Shown in pieces: positions 11,890 to 23,496 of a DNA stretch of 64,000 bases (the first letter of the stretch is position 1; every line of letters starts with the position of its first letter). Source of the DNA: Welwitschia mirabilis (Eukaryota > Gnetophyta > Gnetopsida > Welwitschiales); NCBI GenBank assembly GCA_051453625.1, contig JBOZIK010000001.1, positions 74,621,512-74,685,511 on the forward strand, given 5' to 3'. The notes beneath the pieces are model-generated. The model saw only the letters and a list, made by a program, of their open reading frames with translations. It made no database searches and was not told the origin of the DNA. A program made the translations under genes and the position numbers.

Positions 11890-12240
11890 CTGTCTTAAGA
11901 CAAAGAGTAGAAAAAAATAAATAGCCATCTATGATGCTAGCAAAACCCTAAAGGACAACTAATGTAATTATACTATTATTAAGAACAAGCTCTTAGAAAT
12001 TTTTTTTGCTTTAGAAAAGTTTACACAATATCTTTTATAATATGAGGTAATTATCTACACTAATCAATTGGCCCTTAGATAACCTTTTGCTAAAATGATG
12101 TCAAACCCAGTCTTATCATATGGGTATTCCTACTATAATAGTTTGATTTTAAAATTGAAAACAAGAAGGGTTTTGAGAATTTAGTTTCCAATCACTTATC
12201 TCATATATCTCACAATGACTTACAAGACACCACTTCCATT
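11890..12240 (+). pseudogene. RNase H domain remnant, unit C
   Basis: CNYTIIKNKLLEIFFALEKF is readable from about 11963, then YTNQLALR near 12058. The Gln-to-TAA stop seen in units A and B is here too (11960-11962). The sequence is more diverged than A is from B, which fits C being the outlier. Confidence 0.78.
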
Positions 12241-12529
12241 AATGATTCATTTTCTTATGAGTATATTTTCTCCATTTCTAAAGTACCTTGATATGCTAAT
12301 ATTACTAAGTATTTTATGTCTGAATCCTTTCCTTCTCATTAGAACCTTAATGATAAAAGGAAATTATTGAGTCATGTGAAATATATTATTTGAAATGATT
12401 CATACCTTTTCAAATATTATTTTGATTGAATCATTCAAAGATATATTTCCTAAAGTAAGATTTAAAACATTATTAAATCATATCACTTAGAAACATGTGG
12501 TGGTCACTGCTTCTCTAATTAAACTGCTT

Positions 12530-13400
12530 GTATCTTACAATCTCAACCTTATTGACCTACCATATTTAAAGACTAATATTTTTTTTTGTAAATCATTTGA
12601 AAAATATTAAAAACTTAGAAGTATTGGTAGAATGAAATGATGCCTTAAAGTCCATCTTAGTTGTAAGGGCTTTTAATGTTTAGGGCATTGATTTTCAGGG
12701 ACCTTACCCATCTTACAATGAACATTAGTACATCCTAGTATGCATTGATTATATTATCAAATAGATCGAATTAGGTTCTTATAAGCATCATGATGCTAAA
12801 CTTATAATCATTTTTTTAAATACCAATATTTAAATTAAATTTTACTATCCTAGATGCTTGATTATAATGGTAGTACCCATTTCTACAATAAAATCTTTGA
12901 AATTCTCTTAATTAAGTGTAGGATCACTCATAAGTTTGCAACACCATATCACCCCCAAACTACTGGATACGTTAAGGTTATCAATACATAAATCAAGATT
13001 GTCTTATCAGAAATGATAATTTCAACTAAAATGTATTAGTCCTACAAACTAAATGATATATTATGGACTTAAAGAAAAGCCTACAAAACACCTATAGTAA
13101 TGTCATCCTATATATTAGTTTATAATAAAATTATGTCATCTTCCTATAGAGATTAAACACAAAGCATATTAGGCCATGAAATACATGAATATTAATGTTA
13201 ATATGGCAAGTGAAAATAGAATTAGTTAACCTATTGAACTAGAAGAGATTAGGAATGATTCTTATGAAAATATGAAGCTTAATAAAGAGAAAATAAAAAA
13301 TCTTCATAAGTAATACGTTCAAGAAAAGACATTTCAAGAATAGAACTTGGTTTTGTTATACAACTATTGATAATATTTATTTTCAAGAAATTTAGTTTTT
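12530..13400 (+). pseudogene. Integrase remnant, unit C
   Basis: GIDFQGPYPSYN precedes a stop and then YILVCIDYI near 12735, which keeps the first catalytic Asp. The second catalytic Asp is again Asn (NGSTHFYNKIF, codon 12866-12868) after a one-base deletion. Unlike A and B, the following HPQTTG keeps the Gln codon (12955 region). AYENMKLNKEKIKNL closes the domain near 13263. Decay is extensive and the domain cannot be active. Confidence 0.8.
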
Positions 13401-15498
13401 AAGTGATTAAGTTCTTATATAGTTAAGAAAGTAATTTTTCCTCCTCAAATAAAACTCCAAAATCCACTTTTAAATAAAAGTGAATGATCATCATCTTATA
13501 CCCTATCATCCATCCCCTTCATCTACTGATGAGTTCATGGAACTTACTAATCTTGATTAATACCCTTTCATATGATTCATTAATAAATTAACCTTTGTTA
13601 TTTTAATGCTTTAGTATACATTAATTAATCATTTTACATTTTAACAAGAATTCATATCTATCTTAAGGTCTTGGTTAACATTTACATAACTTATGAATCT
13701 TCAATTTAGAATCGAGAAAAAGGATGGAATTTTCTTTTTTTAGTTTCTTTATTTTAAGGCATTCATAAGGATGAGTTATTTATTTATTAGAATAATGAGC
13801 TAATAATCCTATTTCATATGCTATGAATATAAAAAGAAAAAAATATAAAAGAGAAAAGACAATTAATAAAAATCTTAAAACTCTTTTAGCATATTTGATT
13901 GTGATTAATTATATTATATTTAACTAATTTCATTAAGGCTATGATATCCTATTGGTAAGGTAGCTCTAATGATTCTTTTATAGTACATTCAACCCACTAG
14001 GCTATAGGCACTCATTGGCAATGAAACATTGAATCGTTTTGGTACAACATATTAACTATATTATAATGAAGTATCACAACATTAAATGATTAATGTGATC
14101 AAATTCTTAAAACTTAGATACCCATGGAAGAGAAGTGAAATGGAATAAAACTAAGGTAGGATTAGAGGTTTTTACTAGTGTATTTCCTTTAACCAATGGT
14201 AACTTAAATGTCTTTGACTACTCTTATCTTGTAAAATTTTTACCGTTTCTTTACTTTACATTATCTTGATAAAATATCCACTAAAAGAAATCAAAAAAAT
14301 ACATAGAAATATTTTTTTTACTTCATGAAACATTATCCTTGATTTTTTTCAATCTCATGTACTTATTGATTGTATGGTACCTTCACAAATCCCATTATTT
14401 TGTCCATCTATCATGATCATCCATTTTATTTTCATGAATTTCATATATTACTTTTAATTTATAGAGCACCAATTAAGCATGACTATAAACCCTTTGTGAA
14501 CTCATCATGTGAACTCATCATGTAAAACTAAATCCTTTGTAACTTTAATTTGAGTTATTATTAATAATCAAAGAACATATGATTTAACTTTTATTTTGTA
14601 CCTATTAGTACATGATATTTTAATCCTTATCATAGTGATGATACAAGTTTTTTGTGATTCCTTAGATCACTTCCTATTGTGTTGCCCATGACCTACCTAT
14701 ATCTAAAAGCCTTTTTAGGATCACTAATAGCACTCACAGGTACTATCATGTATTTATTTCCACATCCATTTAATTTTTGATTACAATATCTTAATAGGAT
14801 TATTTGAACATGTAGATTAATAGTGCATTTTAATTTTATTTTAATGATCTATCTAATTTCTTGAAGCATCTCCATTCCATTGTAATTTCTGTTTTTCTTT
14901 TACTCATATCCATCTAAACAGTTTCTATCTTTATAGTTGCATGGTACTATCATTTTCTCTTATTGTAGTGACTTTTGTACTTAATGAAAAATCAATATGA
15001 ATCCATAGTAATATAATTATTATTTTGTATTAGTACTTAATTACAAGCATTATGAGTACTACTGCCTTATGTTCCATAAGCTGATCCCCAATGGATTGAG
15101 GCATTCTACACTTTATTATTAGTTTTTCTACAAATGGGATCTACATTAAAATTTTAAAGAAACTGATAGATATAGACTCATCATCCATTTTCTCATTCAT
15201 AAATTATTATATTTTATCTAGTAATCATTATATTTTTAGTCATTTTTTAATCATTATTATAGCTTATATTTAGATTCAAAGCTTTAAGATATTGAAATCA
15301 AATAGTTATTCTGATTAGTAGTCTTTATTTTATAGTAGTTTTGCTTTCATTTTCTAGTTTCATGCATTGCATATTCCATTTTTAGCATTTTCCTTTTAGC
15401 TTATTTTTAATTACATTAGAGAATGCATCATTTATTCCTCATTGGTTTTTCATTTAATATTTTACAAACTTTGAACTTTGAGAATAAAGTCTGTCTTT
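13401..15498 (+). other. Noncoding 3' internal region of unit C
   Basis: Collinear with the matching region of unit B, with its own small insertions and deletions. About 110 bp at 14619-14735 are absent from both A and B. The open stretch 15423-15683 crosses the polypurine tract into the LTR, so it is not a gene. Confidence 0.55.
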
Positions 15499-15510
15499 GG
15501 TTGAGGGGAG
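15499..15510 (+). other. Polypurine tract, unit C
   Basis: GGTTGAGGGGAG directly before TGGAATTTG. It is the least decayed of the three tracts in the array. Confidence 0.65.
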
Positions 15511-16981
15511 TGGAATTTGTACTTAAGTACATATCTTTTATGCTTTTAGTTTGGCTTACATGTAAATTAAGGTTTAAATTGCCTAAATGTTGTTGCATTT
15601 CTCTTTCATTCTATAATTATACATTATTAATTTATCTGATAAATTTACTATTATATCTAATCTTTGATCCATCTTCTTTATGAAGGAATTAGCAAAATAT
15701 TGGTTAAGAGTATGATAATATTCAAAAACTAACATTTATAATAAGGAATATATACCTTATTATCATTCTTATTTGATCATTATGATGTTTTATGTATTTA
15801 TTATGATTACACCATGGAAATTTGATTTTATTAATAATCTACTTTAAAACCATCATTTTGTTTTGATGTTTGCATCATCTAGAGTATTATGATAGAAGAT
15901 GGAGGTGTGTTAAGCATGATCAGTGATGATACTAGTTCTACAAGTAGTGATGCTAGTTACTATAGGTAGAATAAGCACATACCTACATTCCTGAGGTTTC
16001 TTGATGTAAGTAATTCATTTTGGGAATTTTCAAAATCAAATGATAAACAAAGAATATTTTATTAAAAAAACCCTTAAAATTGATCCCATAACTAAAGTAA
16101 AAACTTTGAGAATTCTAAAAAATAACCCCGTTAGACCCTAAAAACACTAATTAAAAATCGTTATTCTAGATTATAAATACCCTAATTCACTTCACTTGAA
16201 GTAATCTAGAATTCATGATATTATATAAGAAATTATTAGATCTTAGTCTTGTGCTTTTATGAATTCTTCTATTAAGGGTAGACTAGCTTTCAAGCTAGCA
16301 TGATACTTCATGGAATAGTGTGAGTAATTTTGAGGGATTATGTGCTTTTACTATTATAATAATAAAGTGTTATTATTAATTTCATACTTGTTATGCCTAG
16401 GATTAAGTAAGGAATATTATTATTTAAAGATTTAATGACGAGTCTTCTTTCTAAATTAGCCTGCATAACCTGAATATTTATATGATGGATTTTAGGAGAC
16501 CCCTAACTTTCATGCTTATAATATTCTTATTATGGAGGCTAGGTGGCTTTAAGACATTACACCCATATCTATGATGGATGAGATTATGTCACTTTGCTTG
16601 AGCTAGAACTACATGATCCTTATGTTATGGTGGACGTAATTATGGAATTATACCTAAGCTAGAGTAGAAGCTATGTGAATTTAACTACAGAACTTATGCT
16701 TTTTTTAAAGTAAGTAAAATAGTATTAATGCTATGTCTTATTTCTAGTTCTCTTATACATTTTTAGTCTCTTATACTCATTACTATTGTTCTTGCTTTTT
16801 TAATGGCTTACAACATCTAACTTTATGGAAGAATGACATTTGGACTATATTGAAAATAGAAGTCCTATTATTATTGGTAAAATTTTCCTTTGGTCATGAA
16901 ATATTTACGTTCCTAGGATGATCTTAATTTTTACTATATATTAATGATAGATACTAGCATAGGTAGATTTTACCATAAACA
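15511..16981 (+). repeat. 3' LTR of Athila-type unit C
   Basis: It aligns with 9243-10668 over its whole length, with TG at the left and CA at the right. A TATA-like box, TTATAAATAC, lies at 16171-16180. The two-copy block of about 55 bp seen in the shared LTR is also present (16567-16680). It marks the right end of the array. Confidence 0.75.
16171..16180 (+). promoter_or_regulatory. TATA box in the unit C LTR
   Basis: TTATAAATAC sits about 660 bp into the LTR, followed by a decayed AGAATTCATGATATTATA leader. The matching place in the shared LTR (near 9826) has lost the motif. LTR promoters drive element transcription in live copies. Confidence 0.45.
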
Positions 16982-17350
16982 CTTAATCATTAACCTATAA
17001 TAATAAGATATCAGTATCATCATTTTTTGTTCTTCTACATATCTTAATCATGTTTCATACACTAGGTTGATTCCTTGATAAACTTATATTAACCCCTCTA
17101 AATTTGTTTTTATTAAAATGATTTTGGTATAAGGATAATCTACCTTATCCACTTAATTAATCACATGCCTTTGAATAAGTAATGAGTCTTTATCTAGTTG
17201 ACCATTAGTTGAAAGTCATTAAATTTATTGTACTGGTTGACCATTATTCTTATATAATTATTTGTCCATTGGTTATAATATCCACCTCATAAGACTTCAT
17301 CTCTTTCCCATGGATTTAGGATTTCTTTTCAATTTATTAGCTTTTATCTT
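16982..17350. other. Flank between the Athila array and element D
   Basis: No gene seen. It contains repeated GTTGACCATTA-type wording (17195-17260), reminiscent of copia SIRE-type LTRs, but this is weak. Its last five bases, ATCTT, are the left target duplication of element D, so before that insertion it continued directly into 52222. Confidence 0.45.
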
Positions 17351-17594
17351 TGTTGCAGTGCATATTTATGCAAATGTTAGGTCCTTTATTAAATCTTATC
17401 AATCATAAAGATATGCACAAACATAAAGAGCGGACCTGAATATCATATTCTTGTATTTTTATTTAGATTCAACAAAATGAAAAGTGAAATTCAAGAAAAT
17501 AAACATACTAGCAAATGCAAATATAATCTACTATAAAAAAAATATTTATTTGACTACAAAATATCTGTCACCAAGATCAACCTAATATACCTTA
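17351..17594 (-). repeat. D 3' LTR, distal part (before the E1 insertion)
   Basis: It begins TGTTGCAGTG on the plus strand and aligns with 50993-51300 of the other D LTR. It stops where E1 inserts and resumes at 21997. Confidence 0.72.
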
Positions 17595-18949
17595 TGTTGT
17601 AGTGTAAATTTATGCAATCATAAATTCCTTTAAGTAAACTTGTAAATCAAATTTATTATAGTAAAACATATGTTATTATATATAGGAGTTCACCCAAATG
17701 TTGTAACCTTAATAAAGGCATTAGGCTTATAGTTAGAGAATTGATTTTCAAAGATATTTTTAGTCTTTGTAACTTTTAAGAATTAAAAGTAAATAATAAA
17801 AAAAAATGCATTGAAAAATAAATGGAGATGAAATGCAAATTGAAGTGGAATTAATTCTATTAGATCTTAATTGTCATGTCACAAGAACTAGATTATCTAT
17901 AATTCAAATCAATTAAAAAAAGTACTTAACTTATTCCTAATTAATGTGGAGTATGAGATATACCAAATAGAATATGGAATGCAATGTAAAATGGAAATGG
18001 AATAACCATGTAAATCTATCTAATGAAAGACGACCTTAACAAAGGTTACCCTTTTGATCTAAATAAATTATAGAATTATCACTTAAACTATAACCAACTT
18101 AAATCATAAGAGGAATAAATAGAATTGAAATGAAAAGAGTAATTGTATTGATCCATAGAACTTTTACATCCACTTATAACAAAGTAAAAACACCTCAATA
18201 GAAGAGACTCAGCCTAATACCAAGTGAACTCCTTTCTGTAGCTACTAGATAGAATGCTTATCCTGAAATCTTATTTCATAAGCATATTGAACACAAAATA
18301 TGGTTTTAAAGTCAGGACAAGGAAGGTATTTATTGTTTTACATTGAAAGTTCTATAAGTATAATCCTAGAAGTCAAAGAAAAAATCCCACTAGACCAAGG
18401 GGAATGAATGACCTCATNNNNNNNNNNNNNNNNNNNNNNNNNNNNNNNNNNNNNNNNNNNNNNNNNNNNNNNNNNNNNNNNNNNNNNNNNNNNNNNNNAA
18501 TAATAGATAAATCATCAGCTTCTTGCTTCATAATTAGCTCCATAATTAATTCCATATACGTTAGTATCCCTCATATCATTGGAACGATAATGGGGATGAC
18601 ATCCCCTTAGAAAAGGGACTTTGTTGACTCAAATTTCTAGTCCATGTTGTTATTGTAATAGGCTAATATAGTGTTCTCATCCTGTTTGTCATGGGGATGA
18701 TAATGGAAATGACGTTCTTCTAAGTCTCCTTAGGTAAAATAAATTAGCCTTCTTCATCATTAATCTTCCTTGAACATACTTAATATTAGAAAATGGTTAA
18801 AATACTTGCAATTATGTCAAGAATTACGTGTTTCAATGATCATCCCATTAATTCTTCATAATCATCAGAATTACATCCAAACCTATATAAATGTCTTGCA
18901 AAAGTACTCTAGATATGCCATCAAATTCCTATAAATTAGCATCGTAACA
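17595..18949 (-). repeat. E1 3' LTR
   Basis: It runs from TGTTGTAGTG to a CGTAACA end and includes an 81-N gap (18418-18498). By eye it agrees with 20658-21996 at roughly four bases in five, so the insertion is old. A TATA-like ATAAATACC on the minus strand lies near 18326-18335. Copies of the GTCAT/ATGAC motif lie at 18563-18604 and 18676-18715. Confidence 0.8.
18418..18498. other. Assembly gap (81 N)
   Basis: A run of N inside the E1 3' LTR. The paired LTR suggests that LTR sequence of about that length is missing. Confidence 0.95.
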
Positions 18950-18966
18950 TAGCCGCCTACTTAGCC
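18950..18966 (-). other. Polypurine tract of E1
   Basis: On the minus strand GGCTAAGTAGGCGGCTA runs straight into the LTR start TGTTACGATG. The same arrangement occurs at 22932 (D) and 30096 (E2). Confidence 0.65.
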
Positions 18967-20637
18967 TTGTTAGTCCTTGACCAAGTAAGCAATCAACTGC
19001 ATTATAAGTCAATTTGACTAATATAATGATTAACTAGAAAAATGCAAATTTAAGTTTAATCTTATCATGTAGGAATAGATAAAAAAATCCATTAACTAAT
19101 ACAATTACTACTATATTCATAAGGCCCCTACTCAAACAAATCACAATAGAATGAATGAATATCATATGCATAAACAAATCATAAAATGTAATAATGATAA
19201 TATAGAAAGTGATAATGTATAAGCATAATTCAAGCAAGTAATACTGAAACTGATGTGTAAAATTGAAGTAGTAATAATCTCAAAGAATGATGCAAAAAAG
19301 GCTTATTAATGTTTTTTACAAGGATAAATTAAAAGAGTAATCATGGTGTCTTTTCCTTTAGATCATATAAAACATAACTACTAGAAACTTTGTGAGAGTG
19401 CTACTATGCTCCTGCTAAATAAAGTCCATGAATTTCATTCAAGTAATATGAAATCATATCCAAATAACGCGTCATAAATATGTATCATGAAAGCTTAAAA
19501 TAGTCCTTTTAAATTTTAAAAATTATAAATTTATGCTTAATATCTTAGAAAAAAGCTCAGAGTAATGTCTTATTCCTCTCCTCTCCCCCAAGTGAAGCAA
19601 GACATCTTAGATTACACAGAGTAAAAACGATGGTTGTCATCTTGTCTATCGTGGGATGACATATGTGGGATAACAGTGATCAAATGAGATGTTTGGATAG
19701 ATTAGGAAAAATATAAAAAGGTTTGAAAGGATAAAAGTAGTCAAAAAGCTAAACAAAAATAGAATAGCTGATGAAAATAACTAATAGAATAACTATAGAT
19801 AGAAAGAAAAATCTGATTCTAAAATGATTATAACAAGGGAAAAAAATATTGTAACTTATGTATGTATGATCTGTGTACCTAGATTTTTCTTGAAGTTAAC
19901 TAATCCTCCTTTGATATTTTCTTTAATCAAGTTCTACTCCCTCTAATTTATTGTCTTTCTACTAGAATTTTTCATGTCCTTGCATGCTCAGATAGATAAC
20001 AAAAACCAAAATAAAAAATAGCATAATATCATTCACCTTATCATGGGAATGACAAGGAAAATCATGGTTATAGAAAAATCAAACTCTAAAAATTATAGAA
20101 AATAAAAAAATTAAATTGTCATCTAGCCTACCCTGGGGACAATAAAAAGGACGATAATTACACTAATACAAAATTGAAACTTAAAAACTTAGAAAAAATT
20201 ATCAAAAGCAAAAAACTAGACTATCATCTAGGTTGTGATGATGACGATAAAGAAGACAACTGTAACTTTATTATCAGACTCTAACCAGAAGAAGTTGTGA
20301 ATTAATTGTGAATTACTAAAATTAAAACAATAGACTATTGTTTAAATTGTCATGGGGATGATAGAGAAGATGATAACAACTTTATTATTAAATTTTAAAT
20401 ACAATAAAATTATAAAAGTAGAAATTAATTTTAAAATTATAGAACTATCATACGCTTTATCATTGAGACAATAGAGAGGACAACAAGGATTCTAAAAGCT
20501 ATAAAAAATAAAATTTGGTGAAAAAAGTCTATTCTAAGTTATACTAAAAATATCATACTAATTTAAATAAATAACTTGAATATAAAATTCAAGGTACTTA
20601 TCTAGTCAGTGATAATTCTCTAACTTCTTATAACCTT
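18967..20637 (-). other. Noncoding interior of E1
   Basis: It aligns with 30113-30900 and then with 40265-40860 of E2, the coding middle being absent. The join is near 19760. It holds at least five copies of the palindromic GTCAT/ATGAC motif (19635-20481). No frame of note; the open stretch at 19034-19237 is not conserved in the related copies. Confidence 0.65.
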
Positions 20638-20655
20638 CCTTAGCAATGGAATCAA
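20638..20655 (-). other. Primer binding site of tRNA-Asp type (E1)
   Basis: On the plus strand TTAGCAATGGAATCAAAA abuts the LTR. Its complement resembles the tRNA-Asp primer site TGGCGCCGTTGCC with transition changes. Confidence 0.6.
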
Positions 20656-20657
20656 AA

Positions 20658-21996
20658 TGTTGCAGTGTGATTTATGCAATCTTTAAGTCCTTTAGGTAAA
20701 CCTGTAAATCAAATATTTTATAGAAAATACATGCTAGTATAGATAAGAATTCATCCGAATGTCATAATTCTAATGAAGGAAGTAGGCTCAGAGTTAAAGA
20801 ATTGATTTGCAAAGGTATTTTTAGTCTTTTTATTTTTTAATAATTGAAAGTAAATAACAAAGTAAAATTCAATGCAAAGTAAATGGAGATGAAATGCAAA
20901 TGGAAGTAAAATGAATTCTATTAGATCCTAACTTAAGAACTAACTTCTCTATAATCTAAATCAATTAATAAGAATGCTTAACTTCTTCTTAATCAATGTG
21001 AACTATCAGGTATAAAAAATAGAATATCGAATACAATGTAGAATAGAAATGGAATAACCTCACAAATCTAACCAACCAAAGTCAACCTTGATAAAGGTCA
21101 TGCTTATGATCTAAATAAATTATAGAATCATTACTTGAACTATAACTAACTTAAACCAAAAGGAACATAAATAGAATTAAGATGAAAAGAGTAATTATAT
21201 TGATTCATGGAATTTTTACGTTCACTTACAACAAAGTAGCAGCATCTCAATGAAATATAATCAGTCTAACACTAAGAAAACGCCTCTCTTGAGATACTGG
21301 ATGGATATCTTGTCTTTTAATCCTCTATCACAAGCATATTGAGTATAAAAGATGGTTTAAGAATGAGAACAAGAGAGGTATTTATAGTATTGTAAGTTCT
21401 AGAACTATAACCCTAGAAGTCAAAGAAGAAACGATAGTAATCCAATTGAGGTGTCTGACCCCATTACAAGATAATTTAGTTCCACTTAGATAAAATAGTT
21501 ACCCTCTTGATTGTCATGAGGACAACACTGGAGATGATGCCCCATAGGAATAGATAAATCATGAGCTTCTAGCTTTGTAATCAGCCCTGTAGTTATCTCT
21601 AGATGTGTTGTCATTCCTTATGTAATGGGGATAACAATGGAGATGACACCCCCTTAGAAAAGGGGCTTCATTAGATCCAAGCTTCATTCGACATTATTAT
21701 TGTAATAGGCCAATACAGTTTTGTCATCTCATTAATTATGGAAATCATAGTGGGAATGACATCCTTCTAAAGCTCCTTAGGTAAAGAAAATAAGCATTTT
21801 TCATCCTTAATCTTCCTCTAATATACTAAGTACTAAAACATGTCTCAAATGCCTCCAATTATGCCATGAATTACATGTTTCTATAATCATTCAATTGACT
21901 CTCCATAATCACTAGAATTACATCTAAACCTATATAAATGTCTTACAAAAGTGATTCAAATATAAAGTCAAATTCATATAAATTAGCATTATAACA
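20658..21996 (-). repeat. E1 5' LTR
   Basis: It starts TGTTGCAGTGTG beside the primer site and ends CATTATAACA. A minus-strand TATA box, CTATAAATACC, lies near 21376-21386. Three copies of the GTCAT/ATGAC motif lie at about 21511-21545, 21605-21653 and 21720-21765, in the part upstream of the TATA box. Confidence 0.8.
21376..21386 (-). promoter_or_regulatory. TATA box in the E1 5' LTR
   Basis: Minus-strand CTATAAATACC, followed by CTCTCTTGTTC, lies about 610 bp into the LTR. The same box is present in the E2 LTR near 41625-41636. Confidence 0.5.
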
Positions 21997-22931
21997 CCTC
22001 GATCAATCAAGGGATCTGACATTAATCAAAACCAAGCTAGACCTTCAAGTATGTTAAACAAAATATGGAAAACATAAAATGATTAATTTGTGAAATAGAA
22101 AATGTAATGCAACTCCTAAACTAATAATTTTAACATTAACAAAGATTGCCCTTTATGACCTATATCACAAATGAAGTTACCATGGAATCATAAGCAACAT
22201 AAACCATAAGGGACATGTACATGAATGAGTAAACCTAAAAGAAGATTTTCATTAAAAGTAAAACCAACATCCTATTATAAAGTAGTAGTACCTTCATGAA
22301 GGAGACAGAGCTCAATACTAAGGAAAATCCCTCTCTATAACTAACAGATGGAACTTCAGTCCTTCGATTTCTAATGTAATGAAGATGATCAAAGTCAAGG
22401 ACAAAGGCAATATTTATTTACAACTAGAAATTAGAAAAAGAAAATATAATAGACAAAATCAAAACCTTAATGGTGCATCAAAAGTATATGATACATTGCA
22501 TAAGTCTGATGAAGTTTCTTATACTAACTAAAATTAGGTGTCATCCTTTAAGTCATCTGGATGATGATGCGGATGATGCCACATTAAGAGAGTTCTATAT
22601 TTAGCCTTTATATTAGTCTAGTTATAATCCTAATTAGGATGTAAGTGGTATCATCTAGGTAGTTGCTCAAATAATGGAAGGAACAATAGGAACGATAGGC
22701 TTTATAAAGATCTTTTATTAAGTAAAATTGACCTTAAAGATCATTAACTCCTCCTCAGAATGTAAAATATTAAAATTAATCCAAAATACCTTCAAATTGC
22801 TGGTAATTACACATTTCTAATATTTTCTTCTTGATCCTTAATAATCATCATTTTTCACTTATACCTAACTACATGTCCTGTACAACTACTCAAAATACCC
22901 TATTAAAAACACATAATTTAGCATCACAACA
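21997..22931 (-). repeat. D 3' LTR, remainder (after the E1 insertion)
   Basis: It continues the LTR interrupted at 17594 and aligns with 51310-52216. It ends GCATCACAACA, followed on the minus strand by the polypurine tract GGCTAAGTTGGGGACTA (22932-22948). Confidence 0.73.
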
Positions 22932-23496
22932 TAGTCCCCAACTTAGCCTTACCAGTTCTTGATAAATTTTGTGAACAACTATAATTGTAAGTTAAATTAA
23001 CTAAGATAAAATACTAACTAGGTATACATAAATTAAGTTTATAGATCTAAGTATGTAAAAGCAAATCTCAAAATTAAATAAATGGAATTTTTTATCTTAA
23101 TAGATGAAGTAATCATAGTGTCTTCCAAATAGTCATTTGAGCAAGTATGGGATAATAGGCTTTAAAAATCAATTTATAAATTAAATTACTTGTAATCATG
23201 CTTGTCAGAAAATAAGATCAAAATACTTAATAATGCATTAGCCCCCTACTTAAAACATTTAGTACATCAAAAAGATAAAGATTTAATGTTAAAAAGAAAG
23301 AATCATCATAAGATGTAATCATTAAAAATTAGATAAACGATGTACATATTTAACCAAAAAGAGTGATGACTTAGAAATGGTATTCATAAATGAAACATTT
23401 AAGTTTTTAAGCATAATATCTAAATAAAATTATTGGTGGCCTAAATTAGACTTTAAAAGAAATCAATTCTAAAAATAATGTAATCGCATTTAGGCT
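22932..23496 (-). other. Polypurine tract and interior of D
   Basis: The first 17 bp are the D polypurine tract (minus strand GGGGACTA next to the LTR). The rest resembles the interior beside the E1 and E2 3' LTRs, more diverged. No gene seen. Confidence 0.55.

Larger units (their letters stand above)
17595..21996 (-). mobile_element. Element E1: internally deleted Athila-type element in the D LTR
   Basis: It has two LTRs (17595-18949 and 20658-21996) around 1.7 kb of interior, with a primer site and a polypurine tract in the expected places for a minus-strand element. Flanking bases are CCTTA on the left and CCTCG on the right. They differ only at a CG/TA pair, as expected for a decayed five-base duplication. 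The interior matches both ends of the E2 interior but lacks the coding middle found in E2 and D, so E1 is a non-autonomous deletion derivative. Confidence 0.8.

Noticed and set aside
15423-15683. 86-codon plus-strand stretch
   Set aside because: It crosses the polypurine tract and LTR border of unit C, and is not open in units A or B.
18373-18610. Open stretches spanning the N gap in the E1 LTR
   Set aside because: They are open only because N codons do not count as stops. The other LTR copy has no such frame.
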